Assembly (NCBI GenBank): GCA_965262395.1
Contig: OZ253531.1
Span: 1,488,001-1,552,000 of the forward strand
DNA: 64,000 nt
Source of the DNA: CBDHFF01 sp965262395
GTDB lineage: Bacteria > Pseudomonadota > Alphaproteobacteria > Rickettsiales > Anaplasmataceae
Direction: 5' to 3'
The translations under genes and the position numbers were made by a program. Positions 39,501 through 48,100 of the stretch are shown here, one piece after another (position 1 is the stretch's first letter; each line of letters opens with the position of its first letter). Under the pieces are notes generated by a model. That model was not told the origin of the DNA. It saw nothing but the letters and a program-made list of their open reading frames with translations, and did no database searches.

Positions 39501-39781
39501 ACTTCTGCATCGTCAGTTAGACCTGCCACTTCATTGACAAAATTTTCCACTTCACTCACAAATGGATAGAAATTAATTGGCAGCTGATTTCTAGAATAGG
39601 AGCTATACTCGATTTTTACCGCAATAACTTCTGTATTATCATTTTTCTCATTATCATTTGCCTTTTTACGATATAATCGATATATATTGCCATCTATTTC
39701 TAGCAAATATCGTTTATTAAACAAGTCATACCTAATTTTATACTTGTTAAGATGCTCGTTAAAAGTAATTGTTGTAAACAT
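30557..39781 (-). CDS. Giant 3074-residue protein with central membrane pair and proline/acidic repeats
   Basis: I do not recognise this protein. AGGA sits 8 bases before the ATG. Residues 1-85 look folded, then come acidic DDAEV units (15-bp repeats near 39430-39520) and an 18-residue repeat built on PTKVDPDPKASNTSSEPA (54-bp period, 39135-39243). Residues 300-1550 are long charged helices. Two membrane helices lie at about 1580-1645. The C-terminal half has a 173-residue repeat (EMAxEASSHFLxMA, KARKPGKPEPAVV; copies 519 bp apart), Glu-rich runs and four KGTSP motifs; two introduce proline tracts such as SPPPSPPPPP. Such tracts bind profilin, SH3 or WW domains in eukaryotes. A host-facing role is inference; no enzyme motif was found. 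Confidence 0.8.
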   Translation of the reverse strand: MFTTITFNEHLNKYKIRYDLFNKRYLLEIDGNIYRLYRKKANDNEKNDNTEVIAVKIEYSSYSRNQLPINFYPFVSEVENFVNEVAGLTDDAEVDDAEFDDAEVDDAEVADAEVDDTKVDDAKYGNNTVQEIQSRLSFYESDGEDEKLVKIGSLGYSSVAIAKADPGPKASNTSSEPAPTKVDPDPKASNTSSEPAPTKADTDPKEPNTSPEPAPTKVDPDSQAPEVPPESRVSSGEDAHVTHPQGDKDSNIGRLHAMFHGHRDVSFIDGNGKVMHSDHAVKKKTLPKTDDVPARDKKFQALNGHWDSIISNFYELLAIKPVDISDEGKKLFQESVSRIAAAFIFANAKTPNNAAFQAFRTEDDVIFLTEVIGELFHKAFVDLELRNKICDDRGRIKFNETLISCVRVISHEVQARLVLADSSLREQPGTEEEKEKAVSARKNILSATRHMMSEDNKLSVDDYIVDVSGSEAEDHDKEGDLPIYSMQEKIPFSRYAREMCSFNTNASKSQRSESITRSIGHLRELQALKSFNELVDVNDTKKGGSFLHKRQKFIDSIKDGTALCIAEYVEFANKDGYRNLGYSEHIIPLKPACLTAIIYQYLSENNDNLHDSCFDPSHQNPSMHYCISFVNAYISFAAERTGALTRGIMISDNPTKEAEISVESIFDFHDSYCEVYAQAKEGLVKSVDEGVSQKMNDDEHARALVKTKVDSKLSDIITNDLFVLLREKEFIDNVAKAMQNDTSVKSAEISSLLDNEGDGLRAYIAGKVMDNIALCLFNGVKECSAQFMNEVDQDVVKAQNGQPLSCTAEHNNRVSGYLELFTRQIEEDRKGERIDIDIEEKKMMNQIAISVAQEIRHRNGNAGSWDGAESEQNMQFTKIISEYVRRSTSLLMLCPDDRLRNELSNAERQIRKEIKDDYKSSDECANNSRYKNFSRKLDGDLGSAGVDRGARFESTQKEAVAALNTELGYKNNGLPKFEIHNMESVIDAVQEYHEGCIIADYKDHATALKNHDALSHKKNVIKSKERHLALLKKEIDRYMHNYAPDFKVSDPNHGGGDIIARNILKLSFADSWNIILPLPLPTSIYTTAAMVKSDVDPSVVYVDSDALNKKKVQTLEEYVQSTFGAKDPGYVKQFKTLKYFTDLRQSIVKHDRENPCEFTGRYDSIKDLQDHKDAIDARSRRVYALDNMIAMMSPAVLGKLVNMDGFVENALFNGLFAPDNESDLSNMLVVDGRLTRVNMGEVARSQKRCSEQGLLLMNVLLCNSHQLDSDKAKAFKSVMSLCSDNKSLRSLLCGFCLNMKLGASPGDDNIQLHSLVHSFKNRMEGTCFVGDRLKTIKKAKSRVSCSEDTVLFTNFSAVGCNTTQERRDNIFEPTFYRGHGDLGMPYYSEEEWKEDQYQSCVARYIKYYLIPPSREVFFGKEETEDDHLKVTDIKLPPDSVPKNFIKIPYNVTKNLASLQPKDIAVQRNREETGSAKYAFDSSEITGEVNSERMRNLYLYNNRVEFGSVEGLNHAEFSKHVAVANSVIGKSLRSGKIVDSALDFANEYKLPIAYNLRDRAITMKGALRRYAARGKFFDRMSIALRIIEFVLALSLVMYTITLLVKAVDQITKATTISKALIGKSVAMLLGALIFLIFFGAEIVCLVKTRDLIISPMIPMPGNGEGHIGGLIKSKLLSRSRRKASEKDRSKLTSASVLENEEGLPGNHSVALLKKFIRNMHIESFDNQALDARLDNVSRFLIELISNIIPSGGISVEVFINVHLSKAKVMGIAEDAIQNMIAEAKLQMRASQYMKCAEGIYIAMREIDAKSQGKLDLRVNDALISSIAAYMFDNKESFFKADGSSIKQMAKDALDRFKKGANDSTKESENKLESSVTKEEEEDKEREGEEETQEELEEGIKESIRSFIMYISDSSADQGSPAKYPATVMDFINNVVFEFSTKNTDSGRQQLGLKIMGLIGSLHQDVKKLTNVDEYVQCTFDVMYFIKGLSDKSYLAEVKVDTAMIKDIVGYLNKNKERFRDLEGVEDSKEQIQEMAKEASSHFLEMAKARKPGKPEPAVVETEKLKTRDVSTKSITESMTYMHNKLTAQGREDVYPATVVWFFMDLVDNFIKIDGEIAGGVDEDKKRNMELIFKRALQLDSSANIDGYVQHIVGLVDAMQDLSAPDGLIHIDVDQDMVNDIAGYISDHRDDFLGLEGVEDSREQIQEMAEEASSHFLGMAEARKPGKPEPAVVRKVKAEEPEADDFTDSLASVMERVHTKFPKEAKLDHCIKTLGIFLNNLISNVAPDSLHNLIMPIVESKIAKMLAEVKEHIQLGQYRACATKLKEEIASISQMATRMGVKIDDAIIPSIVNYLDKNMDNLFVLGSATNEGTEKINQMASEVLSCDTLAVEGVGAGAKTALSIVEVPPTIEVSKGTSPPPSPPPPPVAPDTSKLSSSKKQGVTKVEEKKITVGDLTEKLEGLTAQCLSNMKKASKGTSPPSPPSPPLPPPSPVAPVKAKQESGVDSKPSAEVKDDDSELAYVSACAKKVKILQKFLIEHAVTLGDLRTNDYRSFNRRLTSAFLAFKDFLDDGDYCACLSRLAGAILTIEHEISSAMNTESETIEAEEGKGVETSTGLMGVISYYMKDIMNSDVSVDEFEQTLAEVEFYTHLISKNFMVGSKSTTLNFSELIADISTNQGSQTEVILAAICDGYLAKHGTEASMSREDLLAELHSVLPEIGAFIERSRAEKVKQDTALSSSDMPQDELRYDYIKGHDLREVKDNRKKFAQYISICSLKLESLCDILADHFVILGQLTYDKKWAFGKECCSMKDRMLKAIEEDEDAIPVDRVLALVVSTISSLHNKVRKRCKNVGEEANSDKDVADLMGIMGIVSYYVRDIMNDNMSLKQFRDSLREVRCCGNLKDGSFAIVDVYNQSEPQTVGMSTNKGERMGSIMDNACSNFEFASDELSDSERAKLFQSFTSLLSKALGITKEKFLEVTQEQDLATSAKKAPPVPEANKGTSPCVPLAIKGAEAVAPTTKVPPVSETNKGTSPLPSAEEEETSLPSPQMKDSVGQELDPSPSPQQQGGGKSVNT
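32305..32550 (-). repeat. Two GGTGATGGT-type proline-coding tracts
   Basis: GGTGATGGTGGTGGT-like runs at about 32310-32355 and 32505-32535 are each followed by the same GGGCTAGTACCCTTACTG. On the coding strand they encode KGTSPP and proline stretches. Identity between them suggests duplication. Confidence 0.75.
33075..33770 (-). repeat. 519-bp period repeat within the giant gene
   Basis: CAACCGCAGGCTCTGGCTTT and about 100 following bases occur at 33091 and 33610. The unit is 173 codons; intervening sequence is more diverged. A weaker third relative lies near 34180-34270. Confidence 0.8.
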
Positions 39782-40216
39782 CTAATTTTCCTGCAGATTA
39801 TTAATTCTAGTAAGATTGCATAACGATACTAATTGTAGTAAACTGATAATTAGAGAACTACAGCCACAGACGCATCATGATCCAATAAAACTCAATAAAG
39901 GAACAAATTTCCAATTACAAAGAACTCTACACAAAGCATTCATATTTATTGAATAATAAATAATACACAGCCCGCTACAAAGTCACTTCAGTAACTAGAT
40001 TTTTGAATTATAGCATATATTTATTAAGAATTTCCAAAATAATCTTTACTATAGTATTTATGTAATTTCATATCTATGCAACCTATGCACCAACAGACAA
40101 TATAAAAATAATTCAAATACTAGGAGGATTGTATTAATAAATGGCTTTATTTTTTATTAATCTAATCATATAATGAAGCATCAGCAATAATTTCAATCTT
40201 AATGATATAATAAATT
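39782..40216. promoter_or_regulatory. Divergent promoter region, 435 bp
   Basis: This AT-rich stretch lies between the starts of the giant minus-strand gene and the nitronate monooxygenase gene, and must hold promoters for both. No gene, repeat or assignable -35/-10 pair was found. Confidence 0.45.
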
Positions 40217-41644
40217 ATGATAGTTAAGCCCTTGATTATATCTGGAAAAGAAGTATTACCCATAGTAGAGGGTGGAAAAGGAGTCAGAGCTTCAGACTAT
40301 CAATCTTCCAGCGCCATGGCTAACGCTGGGGCAGTAGGCACATTTTCTGGGGCCCTGTCCTGTACTGTCAATGAACATGGAGAAAACGTATCATACATCT
40401 ATAATGCAACAACTCGTCGTGGCCGACACGAAGAAATGATCATCAACAGTATTAATGGCATCAAAAGTCAAATTAGAGCTGCTCGAGAGATCTCGAAAGA
40501 TGGAATAATACACATGAATATACTATGGGAAATGGGTTCAACTCAGGCAATATTAGCAGCTGCATTGGATCAACTCAAAGGTGAAAAATCAATAGATGGC
40601 ATTACTGCAGGCGCTGGTCTACCCTATCGCTTAGCAGATATGGCCTCAGCGCATAAAATCTATTATTATCCTATCGTTTCCTCAATGCGTGCCTTTAAGA
40701 TATTATGGAAACGTAATTACCATAAAAACAAAGAGTATCTTGGCGGAGTTGTATATGAGGACCCTTGGTTAGCTGGCGGACATAACGGCATCTCCAACAA
40801 AGAAGATCCTGAGAAACCTGAAAACCCTGAGCAAAGAGTAAAGGAGCTTAGGAAATTCATGAACGAAGTATCATTAAATCATGTGCCTATCGTAATGGCC
40901 GGAGGGGTTTGGTATTTAAGGGATTGGAGTGAGTGGATAGACAATCCTGAAATTGCCCCCATAGCATTCCAACTCGGCACAAGGCCATTATTGACCAAGG
41001 AAAGCCCTATACCAATAGAATGGAAAAAAAGAATAACTACTCTAAAAGAGGGCGATGTATCACTAAATAAGTTCAGTCCAACTGGTTTCTATTCTTCAGC
41101 TTTACGTAATAGTTTTATCAAAAATCTAGAAGGCCGGTCCAAGAGGCAAATAGAATTTGCTAGAAAACCAGATGAAATGCATGCTGAATACCTAGAGTTT
41201 GGTCCAAGGAAAAGAAAGATTTACGTCAGCCCTAATGACAGGACATCCGCACAACAATGGATACAACAAGGGTTCAATGAAATGATGATTACCCCAGATT
41301 CAACGATTGTCTTTGAGAACAAACAAGCGGCCGATAAAATCATATCTGATCAAATAAATTGTGTTGGGTGCCTAAGTCATTGCCGATTCAGCAACTGGAA
41401 AGATCATGATGATCACACAACAGGCAAGAAGCCAGATCCTCGTAGTTATTGCATACAAAAAACTTTAATAACATCGGTAGAGTCAAACGATGCACAAACT
41501 ACTGAAAACGAACTAATCTTTTCTGGCCATAATGCTTTTAAGTTCCGTGACGATCCTTTGTTGCAAAAATTTAGACACTCTTTGCAAGAAGAAGATCTCC
41601 CTACTATGCAACAGCTTGTTGACTGCATGGTTATGGGCAATTAA
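40217..41644 (+). CDS. Nitronate monooxygenase family flavoprotein
   Basis: This is a 475-residue member of the FMN-dependent 2-nitropropane dioxygenase (NMO) family, a TIM-barrel fold. Supporting stretches are MANAGAVGTFSG near the N-terminus, MNILWEMGS, DGITAGAGLP, the EDPWLAGGHNG loop that carries the conserved His and Gly residues, and IVMAGGVWYLRDW plus AFQLGTRPLLT, which form the FMN phosphate-binding end. The C-terminal 180 residues, with CVGCLSHCRF, form an extension found in the longer alphaproteobacterial form; the cysteines could bind metal. The substrate is unknown; such enzymes oxidise alkyl nitronates or reduce quinones. No clear ribosome-binding site precedes the ATG. Confidence 0.87.
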   Translation: MIVKPLIISGKEVLPIVEGGKGVRASDYQSSSAMANAGAVGTFSGALSCTVNEHGENVSYIYNATTRRGRHEEMIINSINGIKSQIRAAREISKDGIIHMNILWEMGSTQAILAAALDQLKGEKSIDGITAGAGLPYRLADMASAHKIYYYPIVSSMRAFKILWKRNYHKNKEYLGGVVYEDPWLAGGHNGISNKEDPEKPENPEQRVKELRKFMNEVSLNHVPIVMAGGVWYLRDWSEWIDNPEIAPIAFQLGTRPLLTKESPIPIEWKKRITTLKEGDVSLNKFSPTGFYSSALRNSFIKNLEGRSKRQIEFARKPDEMHAEYLEFGPRKRKIYVSPNDRTSAQQWIQQGFNEMMITPDSTIVFENKQAADKIISDQINCVGCLSHCRFSNWKDHDDHTTGKKPDPRSYCIQKTLITSVESNDAQTTENELIFSGHNAFKFRDDPLLQKFRHSLQEEDLPTMQQLVDCMVMGN

Positions 41645-41699
41645 CAACACAACCAACACTCATGCCTAGCACAATACATATTAATATTATTAGATGTGT

Positions 41700-42100
41700 A
41701 TATAATCAGACCACAAGCACCAACCCCTTGCTATAACGCTGATTACTGCACTCTAACTACGGCATGACATAATATAAGATCACAAGCACCAACCTCTTGC
41801 TATAACGTTGATTACTGCACTCTAACTACGGCATGACATAATATAAGATCACAAGCACCAGCCTCCTTGCTATGAAGTTGATTACTGCACTCTAACTACG
41901 GCACAATATAATATAAGACCACAAGCACCAACCTCTTGCTATAACACTGATTACTGCACCTAACTACAGCACAACATAATATAAGACCACAAGCACAAGC
42001 CTCTTGCTATAACGCTGATTACTGCACTCTAACTACGGCACAATATAATATAAGACCACAAGCACCAACTTCTTGCTATAACGCTGATTACTGCGCAATC
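41700..42100. repeat. Six intergenic copies of a 69-bp repeat
   Basis: CACAAGCAC landmarks at 41712, 41781, 41850, 41920, 41988 and 42057 are 68-70 bases apart. Each unit has CTTGCTATAACGCTGATTACTG and ACTCTAACTACGGCA and differs from its neighbour by a few substitutions. It fills the convergent gap between the nitronate monooxygenase gene and ruvB and matches neither coding end. The rest of 41645-42315 is empty, apart from an AT-rich inverted repeat at about 42204-42226. Confidence 0.92.
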
Positions 42101-42315
42101 AATTCTATAGATCTACACTCCCCCCCTTAATCCACATCACGGAAGAAATATATAAATCATTAACAACAAACATGCACCACAAAATACCTCTGTAACTTTA
42201 TTTCATTATTTTTTAAAAAATGAAGGTGAAACGCAAAATTATAGTCATGATATATATCCAACAACACAGTCAAGCGTAATACAAATAATGCAACCGCATC
42301 ATAGAGTATCTTAAC

Positions 42316-43326
42316 TTAGGACTTGCTTTCAACGCCACCATGAGAATTAGTCTTCAGATAATCTACTGCCTTGTTTGTAAGCACCCTACCTCTTGGGGTT
42401 CGCATAATAAAACCAATTTGCATTAAATAAGGTTCGATAGTTTCTTCAATATTATCAGATTTGTCTGATAAGGAAGCAGCAATAGCCTCTATCCCCACAG
42501 GCATATTTCTGTTATTCAACAAAATTTCTAGGTAAGCACGATCAGATTCATCTAAGCCATAGCCATCAACGCCAAGTTTTTTTAGAGAAGATTGCACCAA
42601 GTTTTTATCCATTGCCTTATTGTATACAATTGCAAAATCATGTATACGCCTAAACAATCTCAAAGCTATACGAGGAGTCCCCCTTGATCTTTTTGATATC
42701 TCTTGTACCGCTTCTTGACTGATTTTTATACTTAATTTTGTAGCCAGTCGGAATATTATATGTGACAGCTCTTCATAATTATAGAAAGAAAATTTCAACG
42801 GTATACCAAATCTATCAAGCAATGGTTTGGCTAATAATCCAATTCTAGTAGTAGCTCCCACCAAAGTAAATTTAGATAGATCAACTTTTATACTCCTAGC
42901 CGCCGGACCATCACCTATTATGATATCAACATGAAAATCCTCCATAGCAGAATATAAAACTTCCTCTACACTAGAAGGCATCCTATGAATCTCATCAATG
43001 AACAAAACATCATGTTTTTCCAAATTAGTTAGTATAGCAATTAAGTCTCCTATTTTAGAAATTAGTGGACCAGTTGTTGATTTAAAGCCCACGCCCATTT
43101 CACATGAGATTATATTAGCCAGTGTAGTTTTTCCTAAACCAGGAGGCCCATGAAATAAAACATGATCCAAAGCATCTTGCCTGCGCACAGCGGATTGTAT
43201 AAAGACATTAAGATTGTCCGTTATCTTATGTTGACCATGGAAATCCGCAAGCCTCTCTGGCCTATTTGATCCATATACAGAATCAACATCCAATTTATCA
43301 TTTGATAATACACCCTCTTTAGACAC
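42316..43326 (-). CDS. ruvB: Holliday junction branch migration ATPase RuvB
   Basis: RuvB drives Holliday junction migration with RuvA. The 336 residues match the family length. Motifs: RPERLADFHGQ at the N-terminus, Walker A GPPGLGKTTLA, Walker B LFIDEIHR, sensor I LVGATTRIG, arginine finger region LLDRFGI, sensor II RSRGTPRIALRL and the C-terminal winged-helix GxIxRTPRGR (here GFIMRTPRGR). The start is GTG; no in-frame ATG lies near the conserved N-terminus. ruvA and ruvC are not adjacent in this window. Confidence 0.97.
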   Translation of the reverse strand: MSKEGVLSNDKLDVDSVYGSNRPERLADFHGQHKITDNLNVFIQSAVRRQDALDHVLFHGPPGLGKTTLANIISCEMGVGFKSTTGPLISKIGDLIAILTNLEKHDVLFIDEIHRMPSSVEEVLYSAMEDFHVDIIIGDGPAARSIKVDLSKFTLVGATTRIGLLAKPLLDRFGIPLKFSFYNYEELSHIIFRLATKLSIKISQEAVQEISKRSRGTPRIALRLFRRIHDFAIVYNKAMDKNLVQSSLKKLGVDGYGLDESDRAYLEILLNNRNMPVGIEAIAASLSDKSDNIEETIEPYLMQIGFIMRTPRGRVLTNKAVDYLKTNSHGGVESKS

Positions 43327-43480
43327 AGCAACTCAATAGGACATTATTGCAAAATACTACTATGCAGCAGTATCTGCTTTAATACAATAATTACAATCAT
43401 GTCTCAATTAGAATAAATTGCTAACCTACTCCACTGACACCTACACACACATCATTATGACAAACTAATCAAGGATCGAT

Positions 43481-44923
43481 CTATGCTAAAACTATGAGAG
43501 AAGGAGTCAGTAATCCAGGAGTCGTATCCATATCTTCTTGTTGCATACTACTATCACCACCCAATTGTTCACACTTAAATTCCACACCTCCTGCGGCAGC
43601 CTCTGCTTTAGGAAAAATTTGGGTTTGAGTAGATGGATTCGATTTCTGTGTTGCGGTATCTTCTTCAGTAGCAGAAAAAACTTGAGAAGGCTTATCCAAT
43701 TCCTGTGTATATGTTTGCAACGCCTCATGTATTTCAGGATATTTATCCTTCATAATCCCTAGCATATTTTGTGCAGATGCAGCTAGAAACTCGCTGCCTT
43801 CATTTACTGCCCAATCTTCAATAGCACTCTTGAAAGTGCCAGGCAGTGCTCTAATGGGCAAAGATTCTATCAGTACCTTAAAGTCTATATTATTAATCAC
43901 ATATAAGAAACGTAGTATTTCATCTTGCCTTCCCTGCGATAAATCAGGGAAGCAATTTAGTACTTGTGCAAACAAATGACAAGACAATTCTTTATACTTC
44001 ACATTACAATATCCGCAGTCAAAACTAACCAAACGATATTTCTCCGTTTTCTTGTTACATATGAAGCTCGTATTCTGCAGGGAGTCTTGCTTACTAAGCA
44101 GATCGCACCATATTATAATTTGACTAGAATTATCTACATTTTCTAAAAAAATAGAAACTTGACTGTCATAGGACCAACACCAATACCTATCATAAAGACT
44201 ACGGTTGGATAACCTAACATCCTCAGTATCAAACATATATTTCTCGTTTTCATCCAAACTATCCTTAGACAATAGCCATAACTTTTCTTTATTAGTAATA
44301 TTACATGTAATTTTCTGAGTGTGAGTCTTAGTACCGCAGTCCAGTGCATAGGTAAACTGAGACAAAACAATCTCCCAATAGACTTCTAAAGGTGTTTGAT
44401 CACCAGCTCTAATATTGCAGTCTGGCACTTGAAGATGTTTTGTATGATACACACTTGCGCCAACTGTTCTTCTCTTATGCATTACACACTTCCCAGGAAT
44501 GCCATTTTCTCCACAAGAGTACGATCCCGTAGTCATCAAAACCATTTCTTGAGATTCATTTAGCGCAATCTCTCCGCTCTCTTGCAACGGAATTATCTTT
44601 GTGTATTCATCGCCTGGCCTCGGCTTTGATTGGTCAAGAGCAACAGAAATTTTCTCTCCCACACTGTTTATGCTTTCAAGCTCGTGCATTGCCCCATCTC
44701 GCGCAACATGAACTGGTACCAAGTAGTGCTTGCATATACTAGCTTTATCATGAAACAAACCAACATTTTCAGTGGGATTTATGTCAATTTCCCTGCCTCC
44801 CAAGCATCTATAAAATTTCTTATCCTCTCCTTTAAAAAACAGCACTCCATTATGCTTACCCTTCATCACACATCTGTAGACTTTATTTGTATCTAACCTT
44901 GCGCTTTGTGTATCTTTTGCCAT
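43481..44923 (-). CDS. Unrecognised 480-residue protein
   Basis: I do not recognise this protein. There is no signal peptide or membrane helix. Residues 10-410 look folded with about 16 cysteines and aromatic-rich segments (YDRYWCWSYDSQVSIFLE). The C-terminal 60 residues are Thr/Gln/Glu-rich and probably disordered. The ATG at 44923 has AAAGG only three bases upstream. It lies between ruvB and the start of the giant SecA-like gene, divergent from the latter across 276 bases, so the two may share a control region. A partner or chaperone role is possible but unsupported. Confidence 0.62.
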   Translation of the reverse strand: MAKDTQSARLDTNKVYRCVMKGKHNGVLFFKGEDKKFYRCLGGREIDINPTENVGLFHDKASICKHYLVPVHVARDGAMHELESINSVGEKISVALDQSKPRPGDEYTKIIPLQESGEIALNESQEMVLMTTGSYSCGENGIPGKCVMHKRRTVGASVYHTKHLQVPDCNIRAGDQTPLEVYWEIVLSQFTYALDCGTKTHTQKITCNITNKEKLWLLSKDSLDENEKYMFDTEDVRLSNRSLYDRYWCWSYDSQVSIFLENVDNSSQIIIWCDLLSKQDSLQNTSFICNKKTEKYRLVSFDCGYCNVKYKELSCHLFAQVLNCFPDLSQGRQDEILRFLYVINNIDFKVLIESLPIRALPGTFKSAIEDWAVNEGSEFLAASAQNMLGIMKDKYPEIHEALQTYTQELDKPSQVFSATEEDTATQKSNPSTQTQIFPKAEAAAGGVEFKCEQLGGDSSMQQEDMDTTPGLLTPSLIVLA

Positions 44924-45199
44924 GCCCTTTCTTATTAAGAAGTTAATTAATCAATAAATTAATATTAACATATTTCTACTTATTAAGCAATTATTGTTCA
45001 ATTAGTCCCAAGGAAATTGATGTTCATTATTAATGGTTTATATATAGCGTGGTACGCTAATGTTGCAATTTAGGACAGATAATGCTATGCTGATCTCGAT
45101 CTTGATATGTTCCAATTTTATGGCAATACACTATATTATCACCATTAATATTGAACACATCATGTCTTACAAGCAAAGAAAATAATAGAGCGGAACATT
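44924..45199. promoter_or_regulatory. Divergent promoter region of the giant SecA-like gene
   Basis: These 276 AT-rich bases lie between the starts of the 480-residue orphan and the giant gene. Both promoters must be here. AGAGCGGA, ending about six bases before the ATG at 45200, is the likely ribosome-binding site. Confidence 0.4.
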
Positions 45200-48100
45200 A
45201 TGACCATGAAACCATTGAGCAAGAATCAAATAATCGGAATAGCCTCTGGCATAGCGGTGATTGCAATACTAATTGTATTAACGGCGATCATCATTGCTAT
45301 TATAGCATGCCGCCCCTACCTAAACAGGAAAGGGTCTTTAAAGAATGTATTTAGGGATGCTAGTACTGAATTTCCTAGAATAGTTATGCAAGGTGCTAGT
45401 GCCCCTGACCTTACACCTGAAAAAGCCAAGGCAATTGTTTCCAAAAAATTTGTTAAAGAATTCACCGATACCTTTGTGAATGGACAACCAGCTCTGGTCG
45501 CACAAGCCAACGCGAGGGTCTTAATATCGTATCTACAATCTACTGTAAATTTATCAACTATTGATAAAAATAATGCTCTTTGTATAACTGCTGTTGATGC
45601 ACATGGAGAAAGAATAACTATCAAAGCTAGCAAGAAACTTACTGATTTTTGTATAGAGTATGCGTCAGACAAAACTAGCAAGCCTACAATTGACAGCGTA
45701 TCCTATGCTGGGATTCTAGGAGATGAATTTACAAAAAAAATACGGGCTCACGCTGCGCATCACCCCTCAACTGCCAATCAGGGTACCAATTCCAATAGGT
45801 ATTTTGCAAGAAAAGAAGGAATTATTGAAACAATAATAGCTATATCTATGAGCTACGCAGCAAACTCTAACAAATCCTCATCAAAAGAGCGAAATAGAGC
45901 TGCTTTAAAGCCATTAATGACTGCAATACAAGCAACAGACATATCATTCTCTGATGCATTATTCATTATGGAATCAGCAGCGCACATTCTTGATATACCA
46001 GACCTCTCGAATCCTAAAACTATTCTAGGATTAGTACAAGATATGTTGCCTGCTATTCCAGATGGAATGAACGTAAGTCCTTCTGGTCAATTGCTTGGTC
46101 ATATACCATCATTTGCTGGATCTATAGAAACGTACAACAACGAACCCAACCCAGATGAAAAATGGAATGGAAGAATCATAAGGTTTGTAGCACTAGCATA
46201 CAGTAACTATAAGTTACATAATTCAAATGATCCCTCTGAGACATCAAAGGATGATGCTTCCGTATATTTAATTGATTATTTGGAACACCTTGTCAAGCAT
46301 GGGATAAATTCATCTACAGACCTCACAGATCAAGACAAAAACAATAATACCACTTACTTCATACGAGCACTCTCTGCAATGACAGAATCATTTCATGGTT
46401 CATCGTTGAGGCAAGCATATGAATTGCGCCGGGCTACGATGGAACCAGCCAAACTGAGCCAGCCAATATATGTAATGTCTCCAGCAGAGAAGCAGGCTCA
46501 CGCTTATCTTGATTGTGAGGAGAATCCTTGCAGCACTACTTACAGTACGATTACAATGATAAGGAATAATAGCACTGACAAACCTGCAGGACCTCCTTAT
46601 GTGGTATTTAACCTACTGAGCCAAATTTTTGCTCCATTGTTTATTCCATCCATTATAAGTAAGATAAAGCCTACCAATCCTACCACAATAGAAGGATTGT
46701 GTAAATTTCCTGGCGCCAAAGCTATGAAGGGATTGCTCACATGGATTTTTGAGAACACGACCTGCGCCACAACCAAAGTAGGACATAACACCCCCTATAC
46801 AAAGGTTGTAGGAGGTGCATTGGCTTTCATAGACACTGAAGTTATTTTAACAATAGGACAAAAAATTGATGAATCAGGACAAGCAACTGCAGAGTTGCTT
46901 GATCTATGGCTCCGGAATGTGATAACAGGAGCGTTGAATTACCCAAATAATAATGAATATGCTGTTCAAGATGGCTATGACATTAGATTTGTATCAGCCG
47001 CTCTAGAGGGCTTAAAGGCTCATAACATACTAGGCAATGATGCAATAAAAGATAAACCTATATTTGGCAAAGAAATATATGCAGCATTAAGTGGTCTTCT
47101 TGAGAAAAATGCATCAGATCTATTTACTGCAGATAATGTAGATACACTAATATCAATACTGAGGATGGCTAATAAAGAAGCGGTTCAGTCAGATGAATAT
47201 AGCAAGATATATAAATTCATATTACAAAAATGCATTGATGAATCCAAGGATAGCTCAGGACATTCCACTCAATCAACTGAAGCCTCACCCTATGCTAAGA
47301 TATTATCTGGATTGATAATAGTACCTACATTGCAAGGTTTTGACCAGACTCAATCTGATAGCAATTTAGAGAAAGATCTATATCCATATCAGCACATAAA
47401 ATTCCTGCGCGATTCTATGAGTCCCCCTCCCGAATCTAGCCCTGAATCAGCAGAGCCATCATCCGAGACTGAGAATCAGGAGTCAGCAGCAGAGGTCGAG
47501 AATAAGAAAGAGTATTATAGAGGCGCCGATTTATATCAATCTTTCCTAAAAATTGCCCTAAGTAGTAATACTCCTACCATATCTCAAGAGCCCCCAGAAA
47601 GCCACTCATCCTCTGAAGCAAGTGCGCCTGAGGATGAATCTGAAGCAAGTGCGCCTGAGGATGAATCTGAAGAATTAAAAATGATGCACTCGTTATTTGA
47701 AAACTCATTACAGAGAATAATTGCATTGCATCAAGATCAACATGCGCTCTCAAAAACAACAACGTCCGATACAAAAAGTAACTCCACGCCAGGTAGAGAT
47801 GTTGATGCAAAGAGAAATGAACCAGACAATATAAGTGCATCAGCGACAATCGGAAGATTGTGCAATGTTCCGGATCAGCCAACAACTGGAAAAGAAGGTC
47901 AATTTACAGATATTCAGACAATGTTCGAGTCTATTTTCTGCAATATAAAAGATGAAAATAGGTTAACATGTCTTCTTAAGTTCATGACATTTGCCGCCAA
48001 TAATAACACACAAGTGCCAGATGACGCAGAGCGTTCCTTGGTTGTAAGTCAAATATTCAGTGCGTATCTCAGCGTGAGCAAAAAATCTGAAACTAAGCCT

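Noticed and set aside
41700..42100. CRISPR array
   Set aside because: The whole 69-bp unit is repeated, without unique spacers, and there are no cas genes.
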